Origin: CAZWFW01 sp964633445
GTDB lineage: Archaea; Undinarchaeota; CAZWFW01
DNA length: 16,228 bases
Reading direction: 5' to 3'
NCBI GenBank assembly: GCA_964633445.1
Contig: CAZWFW010000026.1
Span: 1-16,228, forward strand
Below the pieces are notes generated by a model. It had not been told where the DNA came from, searched no databases, and worked only from the letters and a program-made list of their open reading frames with translations. A program made the translations under genes and the position numbers. Below are positions 7,871-14,527 of this stretch, one piece after another; position 1 is the first letter of the stretch; the number at the start of each line of letters is the position of its first letter.

Positions 7871-8459
7871 GGTTATAAGCAGAGGAGCTGAAGCGGAGAT
7901 AGTTCTGAGTAATGGTGTTGTGATAAAGAGAAGATTGAGGAAGAGGTATAGAATCGAGGAGCTGGACAAGAAGATTATAAAAATAAGAACGAGGAGAGAA
8001 GCAAGGATTATGAAAAAAGTTTCAAAGCTAATACCAGCTCCAAGAATCTTGGAAGTTGATGAGAAGGAGGGAATTATAAAGATGGAGTTTATCAATGGTA
8101 AGCCATTGAGAGATTTGATAGAAGGGAATAAGAACGTGAATGGTATTCTGAGGAAAATTGGTGAAAGTATAGCAAAACTACATGCAAATAACATAATTCA
8201 TGGCGATCTAACAACTTCAAATATAGTTATAATGAGTGATGTTCCTTATTTCATAGATTTTAGTTTTTCGGAAATAACAAATTCTTTGGAGAAGAAAGGC
8301 GTAGATTTACATTTATTTAAAACATCATTAAAAGCGCACGCAAAGGGTAGTCTCTTCAATTATTTTCTTCAAGAGTATAAAAAAAGTTATAAGTTAGCAG
8401 ATGCTGTCATTGAGAAAATGCACGAAATTGAGAAAAGAGGTAGATATATAGAGAGATGA
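7863..8459 (+). CDS. bud32: KEOPS complex kinase/ATPase Bud32 (stand-alone)
   Basis: A 198-residue minimal protein kinase. Visible are the nucleotide lysine region V-V-I-K-R-R (K22), a glutamate in R-R-E-A-R-I-M (E46), the catalytic loop I-H-G-D-L-T-T-S-N (D115, N120) and D-F-S (132-134) in place of DFG, all standard for Bud32. The family V-D-L-H-L-F-K block follows, and the tail ends R-G-R-Y-x-E-R, the usual Bud32 carboxy terminus. In KEOPS it supports Kae1 in making t6A37 of tRNA. In many euryarchaea Bud32 is fused to Kae1; here it is separate. Pcc1, another KEOPS subunit, is encoded at 13229-13462. It is the last gene of the operon. Confidence 0.93.
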   Translation: MVKVISRGAEAEIVLSNGVVIKRRLRKRYRIEELDKKIIKIRTRREARIMKKVSKLIPAPRILEVDEKEGIIKMEFINGKPLRDLIEGNKNVNGILRKIGESIAKLHANNIIHGDLTTSNIVIMSDVPYFIDFSFSEITNSLEKKGVDLHLFKTSLKAHAKGSLFNYFLQEYKKSYKLADAVIEKMHEIEKRGRYIER

Positions 8460-8484
8460 ACTATCTTCCATAAAATGTCACTAA

Positions 8485-8703
8485 GAGTACCGTTTTCAAT
8501 CGGGTGAATTAGGGGAAAGGTGGGTGGGAAAGATTTAAATACTTTAGATGCACATTATTTTCAAGCACAGGTGCCCCCTGTGCAAGGAAAATGCGCCACC
8601 CATCAAAAGACTTCCCATTTTGAGAAAGGTTAAACAGCTCGACCCAGCCGTAGTGGCGTGTTTATCTGGGGGAAGCCACCCGTTTTAAAGGGTGGTAGTT
8701 CAC
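8485..8703 (+). mobile_element. MITE-like IS200/IS605 remnant (relic B) with left and right ends
   Basis: The left part matches the left end of the decayed insertion at 15160-15205: TAAGAGTACC, a small hairpin (8489-8505) and GGGTGAATTAGGG in the same order. A 22-base block (8521-8542) matches relic C at 21 positions and contains a TATA box. The right part has the hairpin CCACCC...GGGTGG (about 8677-8695) and ends in GTTCAC (8703). A frame across it reads G-E-A-T-R-F-K-G-W-stop, like a TnpB carboxy terminus. The inside is only about 150 bases with no transposase. A perfect 7-base-pair hairpin (8565-8583) starts just where transcription from the TATA box would begin. It could therefore be transcribed as a short structured RNA; this is inference. 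Confidence 0.6.
8526..8542 (+). promoter_or_regulatory. Archaeal promoter inside relic B
   Basis: GGGAAAG followed by ATTTAAATA is a strong BRE/TATA match. The expected start about 25 bases on falls at about 8562-8565, the foot of the 8565-8583 hairpin. In an intact element this would drive tnpB. Confidence 0.5.
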
Positions 8704-8768
8704 GCTAAGGGATGAACAACAATTGATGTTTAGTGGAAGTTGTTACTACCTTGTGGGCTTTGGTTTTG
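8704..8768. other. Spacer between relic B and the next gene, nothing recognised
   Basis: About 65 bases with no open frame or motif. If relic B still makes an omega-like RNA, the first 16 or so bases after 8703 would be in the guide position. Confidence 0.3.
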
Positions 8769-8800
8769 ATTTTTAAATACTTAAATAACTATTTAAATAC
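8769..8800 (+). promoter_or_regulatory. Tandem TATA-like boxes before the 8812 gene
   Basis: TTTTAAATAC (8771-8780) and ATTTAAATAC (8791-8800) are near repeats. The first is spaced for a start around 8802 and a leader of roughly ten bases; the second is too near the ATG to serve the same start. Confidence 0.5.
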
Positions 8801-8811
8801 TAATTTAAATT

Positions 8812-9651
8812 ATGGTAAACATGTTAAAACTTGATTATATCTACAATTTGAGAAGTGGATTATGCGAAAATATTGCAAAAAGCGAAAAGGATATTCTAGA
8901 ATCTCTTGAATTATTAAGAAAAGCTTGGTATCACGAAGTTGCTGGAGATTTAAGTTGCAGGCAAGCATTTTACGACTGGGCTAGAAACATATATGAGGTT
9001 TGTATGCTTAATGCTATCAAAGCTGTTAATAGACTTTACTCTTGTAATGTTGGAGGTAGCTACCCGAAAGTTATTAGGAATTTGCTTAGGTATTACGTAG
9101 TAAATGGTTTACTTGACAGGAGGATAATTCAAATAGTGAGAATTGTTAGGGGGAGAGGTAGGAAGTGCTATATGAGCGAGATCTGGACCTATAAAAATTT
9201 TTTTATGAAGGAAATTGAAAAATTCTATGCGAAGATAATAACTGGGTCTTTGCGGGCGAGTATATTATTTCTCAACATGCAGCAAGAATTTATTCTAAAG
9301 GATATTGCCAGTGTTGGTAGGGAAATCTGTAGAACTATGCTAAATAGGATTATTTCGATGTATTCTGATATAATAACATCGGAAGATGTTATGAGGAAGG
9401 TTAGGATACTGAAAATAGCTAGAAAGAGGGAGGGGGTAAGCGCTAAAGATCTAGCCATGTGTTTTGACATGAGGGAGGAAGATGCTGAGGATCTGCTTGT
9501 TCATTTACATTTAGAAGATTTAATAGAAAAAGAGAAGGATCTTTTCAAATGCAGAAGAAATTTGGTTGAGAAAATTCTCGCAGATTGGTATAGAAGAAGA
9601 AGGATTAGCGAAGCATTAAAAAAAGTAAAAGTGGTGAAGGACCCCTTCTAA
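8812..9651 (+). CDS. Unrecognised protein with a probable C-terminal winged helix
   Basis: I do not recognise this 279-residue protein. The first 190 residues look almost wholly helical, with many Arg/Lys and scattered Cys, and no membrane segment or signal peptide. Residues about 198-245 (R-E-G-V-S-A-K-D-L-A-M-C-F-D-M and the following L-L-V-H-L-H-L-E-D-L-I-E-K-E) have the pattern of a winged helix-turn-helix, where a helix pair is followed by a short strand ending in K-D-L-F-K-C. The tail is strongly basic. This suggests a DNA- or RNA-binding protein. A lone R-x4-H (about residues 36-41) recalls HEPN nucleases but is too weak to use. It has its own promoter and ends in a three-base convergent overlap with hsp20. 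Confidence 0.8.
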   Translation: MVNMLKLDYIYNLRSGLCENIAKSEKDILESLELLRKAWYHEVAGDLSCRQAFYDWARNIYEVCMLNAIKAVNRLYSCNVGGSYPKVIRNLLRYYVVNGLLDRRIIQIVRIVRGRGRKCYMSEIWTYKNFFMKEIEKFYAKIITGSLRASILFLNMQQEFILKDIASVGREICRTMLNRIISMYSDIITSEDVMRKVRILKIARKREGVSAKDLAMCFDMREEDAEDLLVHLHLEDLIEKEKDLFKCRRNLVEKILADWYRRRRISEALKKVKVVKDPF

Positions 9652-10136
9652 TCTATCCTTATTCTTTTTCCCTTACTTCTCCTAGCCTTGGGCAACACAA
9701 TCTCAAGAACACCATTTCTATATGTTGCCTTAGCCTTCTCAGGAATAACTTCTGTTGGCAAAGGTATTTCTCTATAAAATCCTATAAATCCTCTTTTCGC
9801 AAACATAGCACCTTTCTCTCGTTTAACTTCTTCCCTTTTATGCTTAGCTGCAATTACCAAAGAGTCTTCCGTTGCTTCAATATCTATATCGTCCTTCTCC
9901 ATCCCAGGAAGCTCTGCTCTTACTATTATCTCATTATTTGTTTCCTCAATATCAACTATTGGCTCTCTCAAAAACCCTTCCTCTTCAAGTGGTCTGAGCA
10001 TTCTTCTTATCATTTCTCTCATATCTTCAAATCTCTGCTCAAATTCTCTAAATACATCAAAGGGGCTCGATATAATATCCCTTTCTCTTTCTGAGGTGAT
10101 CCATCTTCTCGTATATTTTCTCCACCACTTTTCCAT
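9648..10136 (-). CDS. hsp20: Small heat-shock protein, Hsp20/alpha-crystallin family
   Basis: A 162-residue chaperone that binds unfolding proteins and forms large oligomers in the cytosol. The alpha-crystallin domain begins near E-P-I-V-D-I-E-E-T and contains V-R-A-E-L-P-G-M-E-K-D-D-I, G-F-Y-R-E-I-P-L-P and the signature A-x-Y-R-N-G-V-L-E-I-V-L-P-K. The last residues K-R-I-R-I-D supply the I-x-I motif that docks on neighbouring subunits. The amino terminus is Arg/Trp-rich. I choose the ATG at 10136 because GGTGAG lies seven bases upstream; a GTG at 10145 would include that site in the coding region. It is divergent from cpgS, both fitting heat adaptation. Confidence 0.93.
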   Translation of the reverse strand: MEKWWRKYTRRWITSERERDIISSPFDVFREFEQRFEDMREMIRRMLRPLEEEGFLREPIVDIEETNNEIIVRAELPGMEKDDIDIEATEDSLVIAAKHKREEVKREKGAMFAKRGFIGFYREIPLPTEVIPEKAKATYRNGVLEIVLPKARRSKGKRIRID

Positions 10137-10169
10137 TGCTCTCACCTAAAATAATATTATTTTTCAAAA

Positions 10170-10190
10170 TTTTTTAAGTTAACTTTTTCA
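10170..10190 (-). promoter_or_regulatory. Putative hsp20 promoter with overlapping palindrome
   Basis: On the minus strand AACTTAAAAAATT (10182-10170) is a plausible TATA box, predicting a start near 10151 and a short leader containing GGTGAG. A perfect 10-base palindrome AAGTTAACTT (10176-10185) overlaps it and could bind a heat-shock repressor; that role is a guess. Confidence 0.35.
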
Positions 10191-10201
10191 CTCTCTTAAA
10201 G

Positions 10202-10210
10202 CTTTTAAAT
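10202..10210 (+). promoter_or_regulatory. Putative cpgS promoter, leaderless transcript likely
   Basis: CTTTTAAAT is centred about 25 bases before the ATG at 10231, so the transcript would begin at or very near the start codon. Confidence 0.45.
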
Positions 10211-10230
10211 TAGCTCATAAATGACATTTC

Positions 10231-11547
10231 ATGGTTAAAAGGATACTTGCATTAATAGATGGAGAACACTATCCTTTAGTCATAAAGGATGCATTAGCAG
10301 AATTAAATAAGCATGGTAAGGTTGTTGCCGCTTTATTAATAGGTCTTGGCGAAAAAATTGAAAAAAGCATGCTCAAAACCCTTGGAGTTAATGTACTGCT
10401 TTGCGAGGAGGATATTGCTAAAAGCTTAGTAAGAGCAATAGATACCTATAAACCAGACGTTGTTTTTGACCTGAGTGGAGATCCTCTGTTGGATTATGAG
10501 AAAAGATTTTCCATTGCTTGTGAAATTTTACTTAAAGGCTGCGAATACGCTGGTGCTGATTTCCATTTCAAGCCAGTCATTTTTAAAGAAGTTTTGGAGA
10601 AACCTAGCCTAGCAATAATTGGCCTAAGTAAAAGAGTAGGAAAGACAGCAGTCGCAGCATATGTTGCAAGGTTGTTAAAGGAAAGGGGAGAGAGTGTCGT
10701 TGTTCTTACAATGGGAAGAGGAGGTCCTAGGGAGCCGGAAATCGCTGAGGATGTTGATACGAAATACCTATTAAAATTAAGTGAAGAGGAGAAGCATGCT
10801 GCTAGCGATTATTTAGAGGATGCCCTAATAAGCAAAGTCAGAACTGTCGGTTGTAGACGCTGTTCCACAGGTATGGTTGGTAAAACATTTTTGGATAACT
10901 TGGAGGAAGGTGCTAGAGTAGCGAATAAGCTTGGAAATTTTATAATTGTTGAGGGTAGTGGTGCCGCATTACCATGTATAAAAACTAATAAAACAATTCT
11001 GGTTGCATCAGCCAACTTGCCACTTCATGAATTTTCCAAATATTTTGGACCATACAAAATAAAGTTGTGCGATATGGTTGTGTTGACATGCTGTGAGGAA
11101 CCCTTTGCGGATAAAGCTAAAATTGCCAAGATAAAACAAAATATCATGAAGATTAAGGAAGTACCAATCGTTGAAACAATTTTTAGACCAAGACCTTTAG
11201 GAAATGTTACCAAAAAAGATGTTATGCTTGTTACTACAGCGAAGGGTGTAATTCTAGATAAACTTGTAAATTATTTGGAAAAGAAATATCATTGCAATAT
11301 TATTTATGCTTCTTCAAATCTTGCTAATAGAGAATCTTTGCGAGACGATTGCAAAAAGTATTTGAATAGAGTTGATGTGGTGCTCGCAGAATTGAAGGCA
11401 GCTGCTGTAGATATTGTTGTGAAGGAGGCTATTAAGGTAGGTACAAAGGTGGTTTACATAGACAACGTCCCTATAGCAAAATGCGGCAATCTGGATGCTG
11501 AAGTTCTAAAACTATATGAGGAAGCTAAAAAATGCCAGAGGAAATAG
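10231..11547 (+). CDS. cpgS: Cyclic 2,3-diphosphoglycerate synthetase
   Basis: A 438-residue cytosolic enzyme that closes 2,3-diphosphoglycerate to its cyclic form using ATP. The cyclic compound is a thermoprotectant and phosphate store in Methanothermus, Methanopyrus and related thermophiles. The start M-V-K-R-I-L-A-L-I-D-G-E-H-Y-P is typical. A P-loop G-L-S-K-R-V-G-K-T lies at residues 131-139, followed by V-V-V-L-T-M-G-R-G-G-P and the C-R-R-C-S-T-G-M-V-G block. Length is that of the family. Its stop lies 16 bases inside the next gene, the 2-phosphoglycerate kinase, the preceding step of the same path. The pairing makes both calls stronger. Confidence 0.92.
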   Translation: MVKRILALIDGEHYPLVIKDALAELNKHGKVVAALLIGLGEKIEKSMLKTLGVNVLLCEEDIAKSLVRAIDTYKPDVVFDLSGDPLLDYEKRFSIACEILLKGCEYAGADFHFKPVIFKEVLEKPSLAIIGLSKRVGKTAVAAYVARLLKERGESVVVLTMGRGGPREPEIAEDVDTKYLLKLSEEEKHAASDYLEDALISKVRTVGCRRCSTGMVGKTFLDNLEEGARVANKLGNFIIVEGSGAALPCIKTNKTILVASANLPLHEFSKYFGPYKIKLCDMVVLTCCEEPFADKAKIAKIKQNIMKIKEVPIVETIFRPRPLGNVTKKDVMLVTTAKGVILDKLVNYLEKKYHCNIIYASSNLANRESLRDDCKKYLNRVDVVLAELKAAAVDIVVKEAIKVGTKVVYIDNVPIAKCGNLDAEVLKLYEEAKKCQRK

Positions 11548-12458
11548 TTGTTATAGGTAGGAAGAGAAAAAGTTTATTTTCTAGATGGATTCTTATGCAA
11601 AGCCTATCAATAGCTGGACTGGACAAGGATACTGCTTTCAAAATAGCAAACGATATAAGAAATGATCTTCTTTCCTCAAAGATAGATAAAATAACAACTG
11701 CTGAGCTTAGGGAAGTTGTTGAAAATAAACTAAGGCTAGTAGATGAAAAAGTTGCACATCGTTACAAAATACTTCAGGATTATAAGAATATGAAGGATAG
11801 GGGTATCATAAAGGATCCATTAATTATATTGATCGGCGGTGTTACTGGCACAGGTAAAACGGTTGTTGCTGCGGAACTTGCTTATAGAATGGATATAAAG
11901 CATATCATAGGTACTGACTCCATAAGAGAAATCCTTAGAATAATCCTATCGAAGGATTTGCTTCCAACCCTGCATGAAAGCACATACGAAGCTTGGAAAC
12001 ACATAACAATGCCATTTATTTCTGAAGATGAAAGGATTAGACAAGGATATTTGGAGCAAGCCAAGGTAGTTTCAGCTGGTATTAGAGCTATAATTAACAG
12101 ATCTATAAAGGAAAGCCTCGATGTTGTTGTGGAAGGGATTCACAATTTGCCAGAGTTTCTGAAGTGCTACAAGGATAATCCAAACATTATAACCTTAGTT
12201 TTGACAATAAAAGATGAAAATATCCACAGAAGTAGGTTGAAGACAAGGATAAAGAGTAAAAGAGATCCCGAGAAATATATGCAGGAGTTTAAGAAAATCA
12301 GAACTATAAATGACTTTATAATTGAACAAGCAACGATTTATGACATACCTGTCATAGACAATGAGAACTTGGAGAAAACATTAAATTACATAATTAATAG
12401 ATTAGTTACTCCGAGAATCGAGGAAATAGTTAAGAAGGTTACCTCCTCCACTCGCTAA
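11532..12458 (+). CDS. pgk2: 2-phosphoglycerate kinase
   Basis: A 308-residue kinase that phosphorylates 2-phosphoglycerate to 2,3-diphosphoglycerate, feeding cpgS. The first 90 residues form an ATP-cone-like domain (R-x-x-L-F-S-R-W-I-L, then A-x-K-I-A-x-D-I), usual for this family. The P-loop G-G-V-T-G-T-G-K-T is at residues 102-110 and is followed by I-I-G-T-D-S-I-R-E-I-L-R. Then come A-G-I-R-A-I-I-N-R-S and V-V-V-E-G-I-H. It overlaps cpgS by 16 bases. The last six codons and the TAA fall inside the right-end hairpin region of relic C, so the carboxy terminus was probably altered by that insertion; the catalytic part is intact. Confidence 0.92.
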   Translation: MPEEIVVIGRKRKSLFSRWILMQSLSIAGLDKDTAFKIANDIRNDLLSSKIDKITTAELREVVENKLRLVDEKVAHRYKILQDYKNMKDRGIIKDPLIILIGGVTGTGKTVVAAELAYRMDIKHIIGTDSIREILRIILSKDLLPTLHESTYEAWKHITMPFISEDERIRQGYLEQAKVVSAGIRAIINRSIKESLDVVVEGIHNLPEFLKCYKDNPNIITLVLTIKDENIHRSRLKTRIKSKRDPEKYMQEFKKIRTINDFIIEQATIYDIPVIDNENLEKTLNYIINRLVTPRIEEIVKKVTSSTR

Positions 12459-12655
12459 AGCAAGAGGCTTCCAACATAGAAGTTGGATGTTCACCTAGAG
12501 CTTTACGCTCTAATCTCATACACCCTTCGGAGCCCACGAGCCTCGCCACCCATCCTTAATGAGAGGAGTAGGCCACAGAAGAAGTATGCGTTTAAAGGTA
12601 TTTAAATATTTCCCACCCATTTCCTCCGTGTATCCCGCCTTAAAAGGCGAGGTTT
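12438..12655 (-). mobile_element. MITE-like IS200/IS605 remnant (relic C) between convergent genes
   Basis: On the minus strand: a left-end hairpin (12634-12652, core CGCCTT-AA-AAGGCG), then a 22-base promoter block (12619-12598) matching relic B at 21 of 22 positions. Next comes a run of hairpins: TAGAGC/GCTCTA (12496-12512), CCAAC/GTTGG (12471-12486) and a terminal eight-pair stem with one mismatch (12448-12467). One frame reads G-C-M-R-L-E-R-K-A-L-G...M-L-E-A-S-C-F-S-E-W-R-R-stop, which resembles a TnpB carboxy terminus. No transposase domain remains. The inside matches relic A around the TAGAGC stem. It fills the 211-base gap between 2pgk and rps3ae and the first bases also encode the end of 2pgk. 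Confidence 0.6.
12598..12619 (-). promoter_or_regulatory. Archaeal promoter inside relic C
   Basis: TGGGTGGGAAATATTTAAATAC on the minus strand carries a BRE-like GGGAAA and a TATA box. It would start a transcript near 12578 running through the hairpins toward the 3' end of 2pgk, antisense to that gene's last codons. Confidence 0.45.
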
Positions 12656-12669
12656 TGCAGGCAACAGTT

Positions 12670-13236
12670 TTATAAAATCTCAAACTTTCTAACCTCTGCA
12701 AACCTTATAGGATTGACTTTTTTTGCTGCGTTAAATATTAGCTTATTTAGCTCACCAGATGCTAGTTTCTTAACGATGTTATCCAACTTCTCCTTCTCCA
12801 ACTTCTTTAGAGACTCTCTAATCCTTCTCCTCAACTCCTTTTCCCTTGTTGTCTGAAGGGCGCCAGCAGCTATTACCATGGTTTTTAATCTTATTTTCTT
12901 ACCATCCTTTGTCTCCAAATCCTCTACATTATCGATTCTTGTATGTCTTCTCCTAACAAGCGTTTTTTCTAGCTCTCTAGCTATGTAATACTCTTTAACA
13001 GCTGTATACGCATTTTCCCCTTTAACGTCAACAACTTTGAATACAAATAATTTATATTGGGCATTTGCATCCTTATTTCCAAGCATACCTAAATCTATCT
13101 CCACTTCCCTCCCTACAACACTTCTAGGATCGTCAGCGGGTGTTTCTCCCACCTCTTTTTCATCGAAAATCTTAGGAGCAAGTATTCTATACCATCTCTT
13201 CAGCTTCCACTTGTCCTTCACCCTTGGTTTAACCAT
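12670..13236 (-). CDS. rps3ae: Small-subunit ribosomal protein S3ae (eS1)
   Basis: A 188-residue archaeal/eukaryal 30S protein located near the mRNA exit. Family marks: K-W-K-L-K-R-W-Y-R-I-L-A-P-K-I-F near the start, G-E-T-P-A-D-D-P near residue 31, then G-R-E-V-E-I-D-L and R-R-H-T-R-I-D-N-V-E-D. The lysine-rich carboxy terminus ends V-N-P-I-R-F-A-E-V-R-K-F-E. The ATG at 13236 overlaps the pcc1 stop by eight bases and has a good GGAGG (13246-13250) upstream. It is the last gene of its operon, facing relic C and 2pgk. Confidence 0.94.
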   Translation of the reverse strand: MVKPRVKDKWKLKRWYRILAPKIFDEKEVGETPADDPRSVVGREVEIDLGMLGNKDANAQYKLFVFKVVDVKGENAYTAVKEYYIARELEKTLVRRRHTRIDNVEDLETKDGKKIRLKTMVIAAGALQTTREKELRRRIRESLKKLEKEKLDNIVKKLASGELNKLIFNAAKKVNPIRFAEVRKFEIL

Positions 13237-13462
13237 CTAACACACCCTCCGCAACTCTTTTGCAAAGCAGGAGGTCATCAGTTGTGGTTACGAATGTTTC
13301 TAATTTTTTTGCAACAATTTTGCTAATTATCTCATTATTTCTACTATAAGTCTTTATATAAAGGTTTTCCAAAGATAAATTATCAACATTTAAAGCTTTG
13401 GCAATACTTTTTGCAAGCTTACTTGTGGAATATCTTGCAACAATCTTTGCTTCAAACTTCAT
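13229..13462 (-). CDS. pcc1: KEOPS complex subunit Pcc1
   Basis: A 77-residue protein with the small Pcc1 fold: F-E-A-K-I-V-A-R-Y opening strand, then a helix with A-K-S-I-A-K-A-L-N-V-D-N, and two further strands before the terminal helix with T-T-D-D-L-L-L-C-K-R-V-A-E. Pcc1 dimerises and contacts Kae1 in KEOPS, which makes t6A in tRNA. I use the ATG at 13462, whose ATGA overlaps the rps15 stop, rather than a TTG five codons upstream. Location between rps15 and rps3ae is common in archaea and raises confidence. Its partner Bud32 is at 7863-8459. Confidence 0.85.
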   Translation of the reverse strand: MKFEAKIVARYSTSKLAKSIAKALNVDNLSLENLYIKTYSRNNEIISKIVAKKLETFVTTTDDLLLCKRVAEGVLDG

Positions 13463-13884
13463 GGTTTGTACTTCCAATTCTCTGGAAGAGCTCCAGTTTC
13501 TTTATAGTAATCCACGAGCCTCTTTATTTTAGCTTCTATCAAATCTAAACCATGCTTGGAATGCAGATCCTTCGGGTTCCTAGCTAAATGTTTCTTAAGT
13601 TTTTCGGCCCTCTTCATCAAACATTCCAAATCCTCTGGAAACTTGTATAATCCTCTCCCCTTCAAAATTTTAGTAATTTTCTTACCTGTAGCTTGCTTAA
13701 CGTCAGGTATACCATATTGATCTCTCAGTATCAATCCAATCTCGCTTGGTCTTCTACCTTCCTTAGCCAATCTAACAATAAGCTCCTCTATCTCCCTAGA
13801 CTTATATTCTAACCAATTAGGTGGTATTTTCCTTAGAGGCTTCTTGGATCCCGACCTACTCCTTCCTTTGGCTCTTCTCTGCAT
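13459..13884 (-). CDS. rps15: Small-subunit ribosomal protein S15 (uS15)
   Basis: A 141-residue protein of the long archaeal/eukaryal uS15 type. The amino-terminal part has P-P-x-W-L-E-Y-K-S-R-E-I-E-E-L-I-V-R-L-A-K-E-G and P-S-E-I-G-L-I-L-R-D-Q-Y-G-I-P. The bacterial-like S15 core follows with K-K-H-L-A-R-N-P-K-D-L-H-S-K-H-G-L and R-L-V-D-Y-Y-K-x-T-G. It binds 16S rRNA in the platform. It overlaps rdgB by 29 bases upstream and pcc1 by four downstream, so the operon is very compact. Identity is secure. Confidence 0.95.
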   Translation of the reverse strand: MQRRAKGRSRSGSKKPLRKIPPNWLEYKSREIEELIVRLAKEGRRPSEIGLILRDQYGIPDVKQATGKKITKILKGRGLYKFPEDLECLMKRAEKLKKHLARNPKDLHSKHGLDLIEAKIKRLVDYYKETGALPENWKYKP

Positions 13885-14434
13885 TTTTCAAATACTCCCC
13901 CAATTTTTTTAATGCTTTATATCTATGCGATATTTTATTTTTTTCGCTACCTAACTCAGCAAATGTGTTATTGTAATTCTCTGGAATAAATATAGGATCA
14001 AAACCAAACCCCTTTCCACCACGCTTACTATGCGAAATCCTACCATTCACTGCACCTTCAAATATTCTTTTGTTTTTACCGTCGAAGTATCCAACTACAG
14101 AAATAAACTTCGCATTTCTGTTTTCAACATTCTCCATTAGCTTTAAAATCCCATTGTTTCCTATTGTTTTAAAAACATATGCTGAGTATACGCCAGGAAA
14201 GCCTTTCAAAGCCTCTATGAATAATCCAGAGTCCTCTACGAAGAAGGGCTTACTCAACTTATCCTGCAAATACTTGAGCCCAAAATCTACAACCTCCCTC
14301 AAGGTTTCTGCCTGAACTTCTGGATATGGGATATGTTTCATCTCTATTTTTATACCATATCTACCTAAAATCTCTTTAGCTTCCTCAAATTTCCCCTTAT
14401 TTCCTGTTACGAAGTATATCTTAAAGCTTACCAA
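13856..14434 (-). CDS. rdgB: XTP/dITP pyrophosphatase (RdgB/Ham1 family)
   Basis: A house-cleaning enzyme that hydrolyses ITP, dITP and XTP to monophosphates, keeping deaminated purines out of nucleic acids. Visible motifs are F-V-T-G-N-K-G-K-F-E-E-A near the start, F-F-V-E-D-S-G-L-F-I-E-A-L, the G-G-K-G-F-G-F-D-P-I-F block, F-A-E-L and K-N-x-I-S-H-R-Y-K-A-L, all standard for the family. Two starts are possible: GTG at 14443 and TTG at 14434. AGGTG lies six bases before the TTG, so I prefer 14434 (192 residues). It heads the operon rdgB-rps15-pcc1-rps3ae. A transposon right end lies only some 15 bases upstream of the ribosome binding site. Confidence 0.93.
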   Translation of the reverse strand: MVSFKIYFVTGNKGKFEEAKEILGRYGIKIEMKHIPYPEVQAETLREVVDFGLKYLQDKLSKPFFVEDSGLFIEALKGFPGVYSAYVFKTIGNNGILKLMENVENRNAKFISVVGYFDGKNKRIFEGAVNGRISHSKRGGKGFGFDPIFIPENYNNTFAELGSEKNKISHRYKALKKLGEYLKNAEKSQRKE

Positions 14435-14456
14435 CTTTACCACCTAGAGAGCATTA

Positions 14457-14505
14457 GACAAGTGAACCACTCCACTCTTATGCAGGAGCTTCCTGATTTA
14501 ATACG
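14457..14505 (-). mobile_element. IS200/IS605 right end with tnpB 3' terminus (relic D)
   Basis: On the minus strand GGAAGC, a short hairpin (CTCC...GGAG) and GTGGTTCAC repeat the layout of the right end of relic B (GGAAGC, hairpin, TAGTTCAC). One frame reads N-Q-E-A-P-A then, after a stop, E-W-S-G; E-A-P near the carboxy end is common in TnpB proteins. It is probably the right end of the insertion whose left end is at 15205. Confidence 0.5.
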
Positions 14506-14527
14506 CTTTGAAGGATATAAGCTGAAT

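Noticed and set aside
8548..8688. A 46-codon open frame with C-P-L-C in relic B
   Set aside because: Its ATG lies only six bases after the TATA box, upstream of the expected transcript start; the region has a competing hairpin structure and the frame ends inside the right-end hairpin.
8563..8710. Relic B as SRP RNA, RNase P RNA or a tRNA
   Set aside because: No SRP GGAAGG/GCAGC tetraloop region, no RNase P core motif and no T-arm GTTCGANTC are present.
12516..12701. A 61-codon minus-strand frame across the end of rps3ae and relic C
   Set aside because: It starts inside rps3ae in another frame, covers left-end hairpin and promoter sequence, and resembles no protein.
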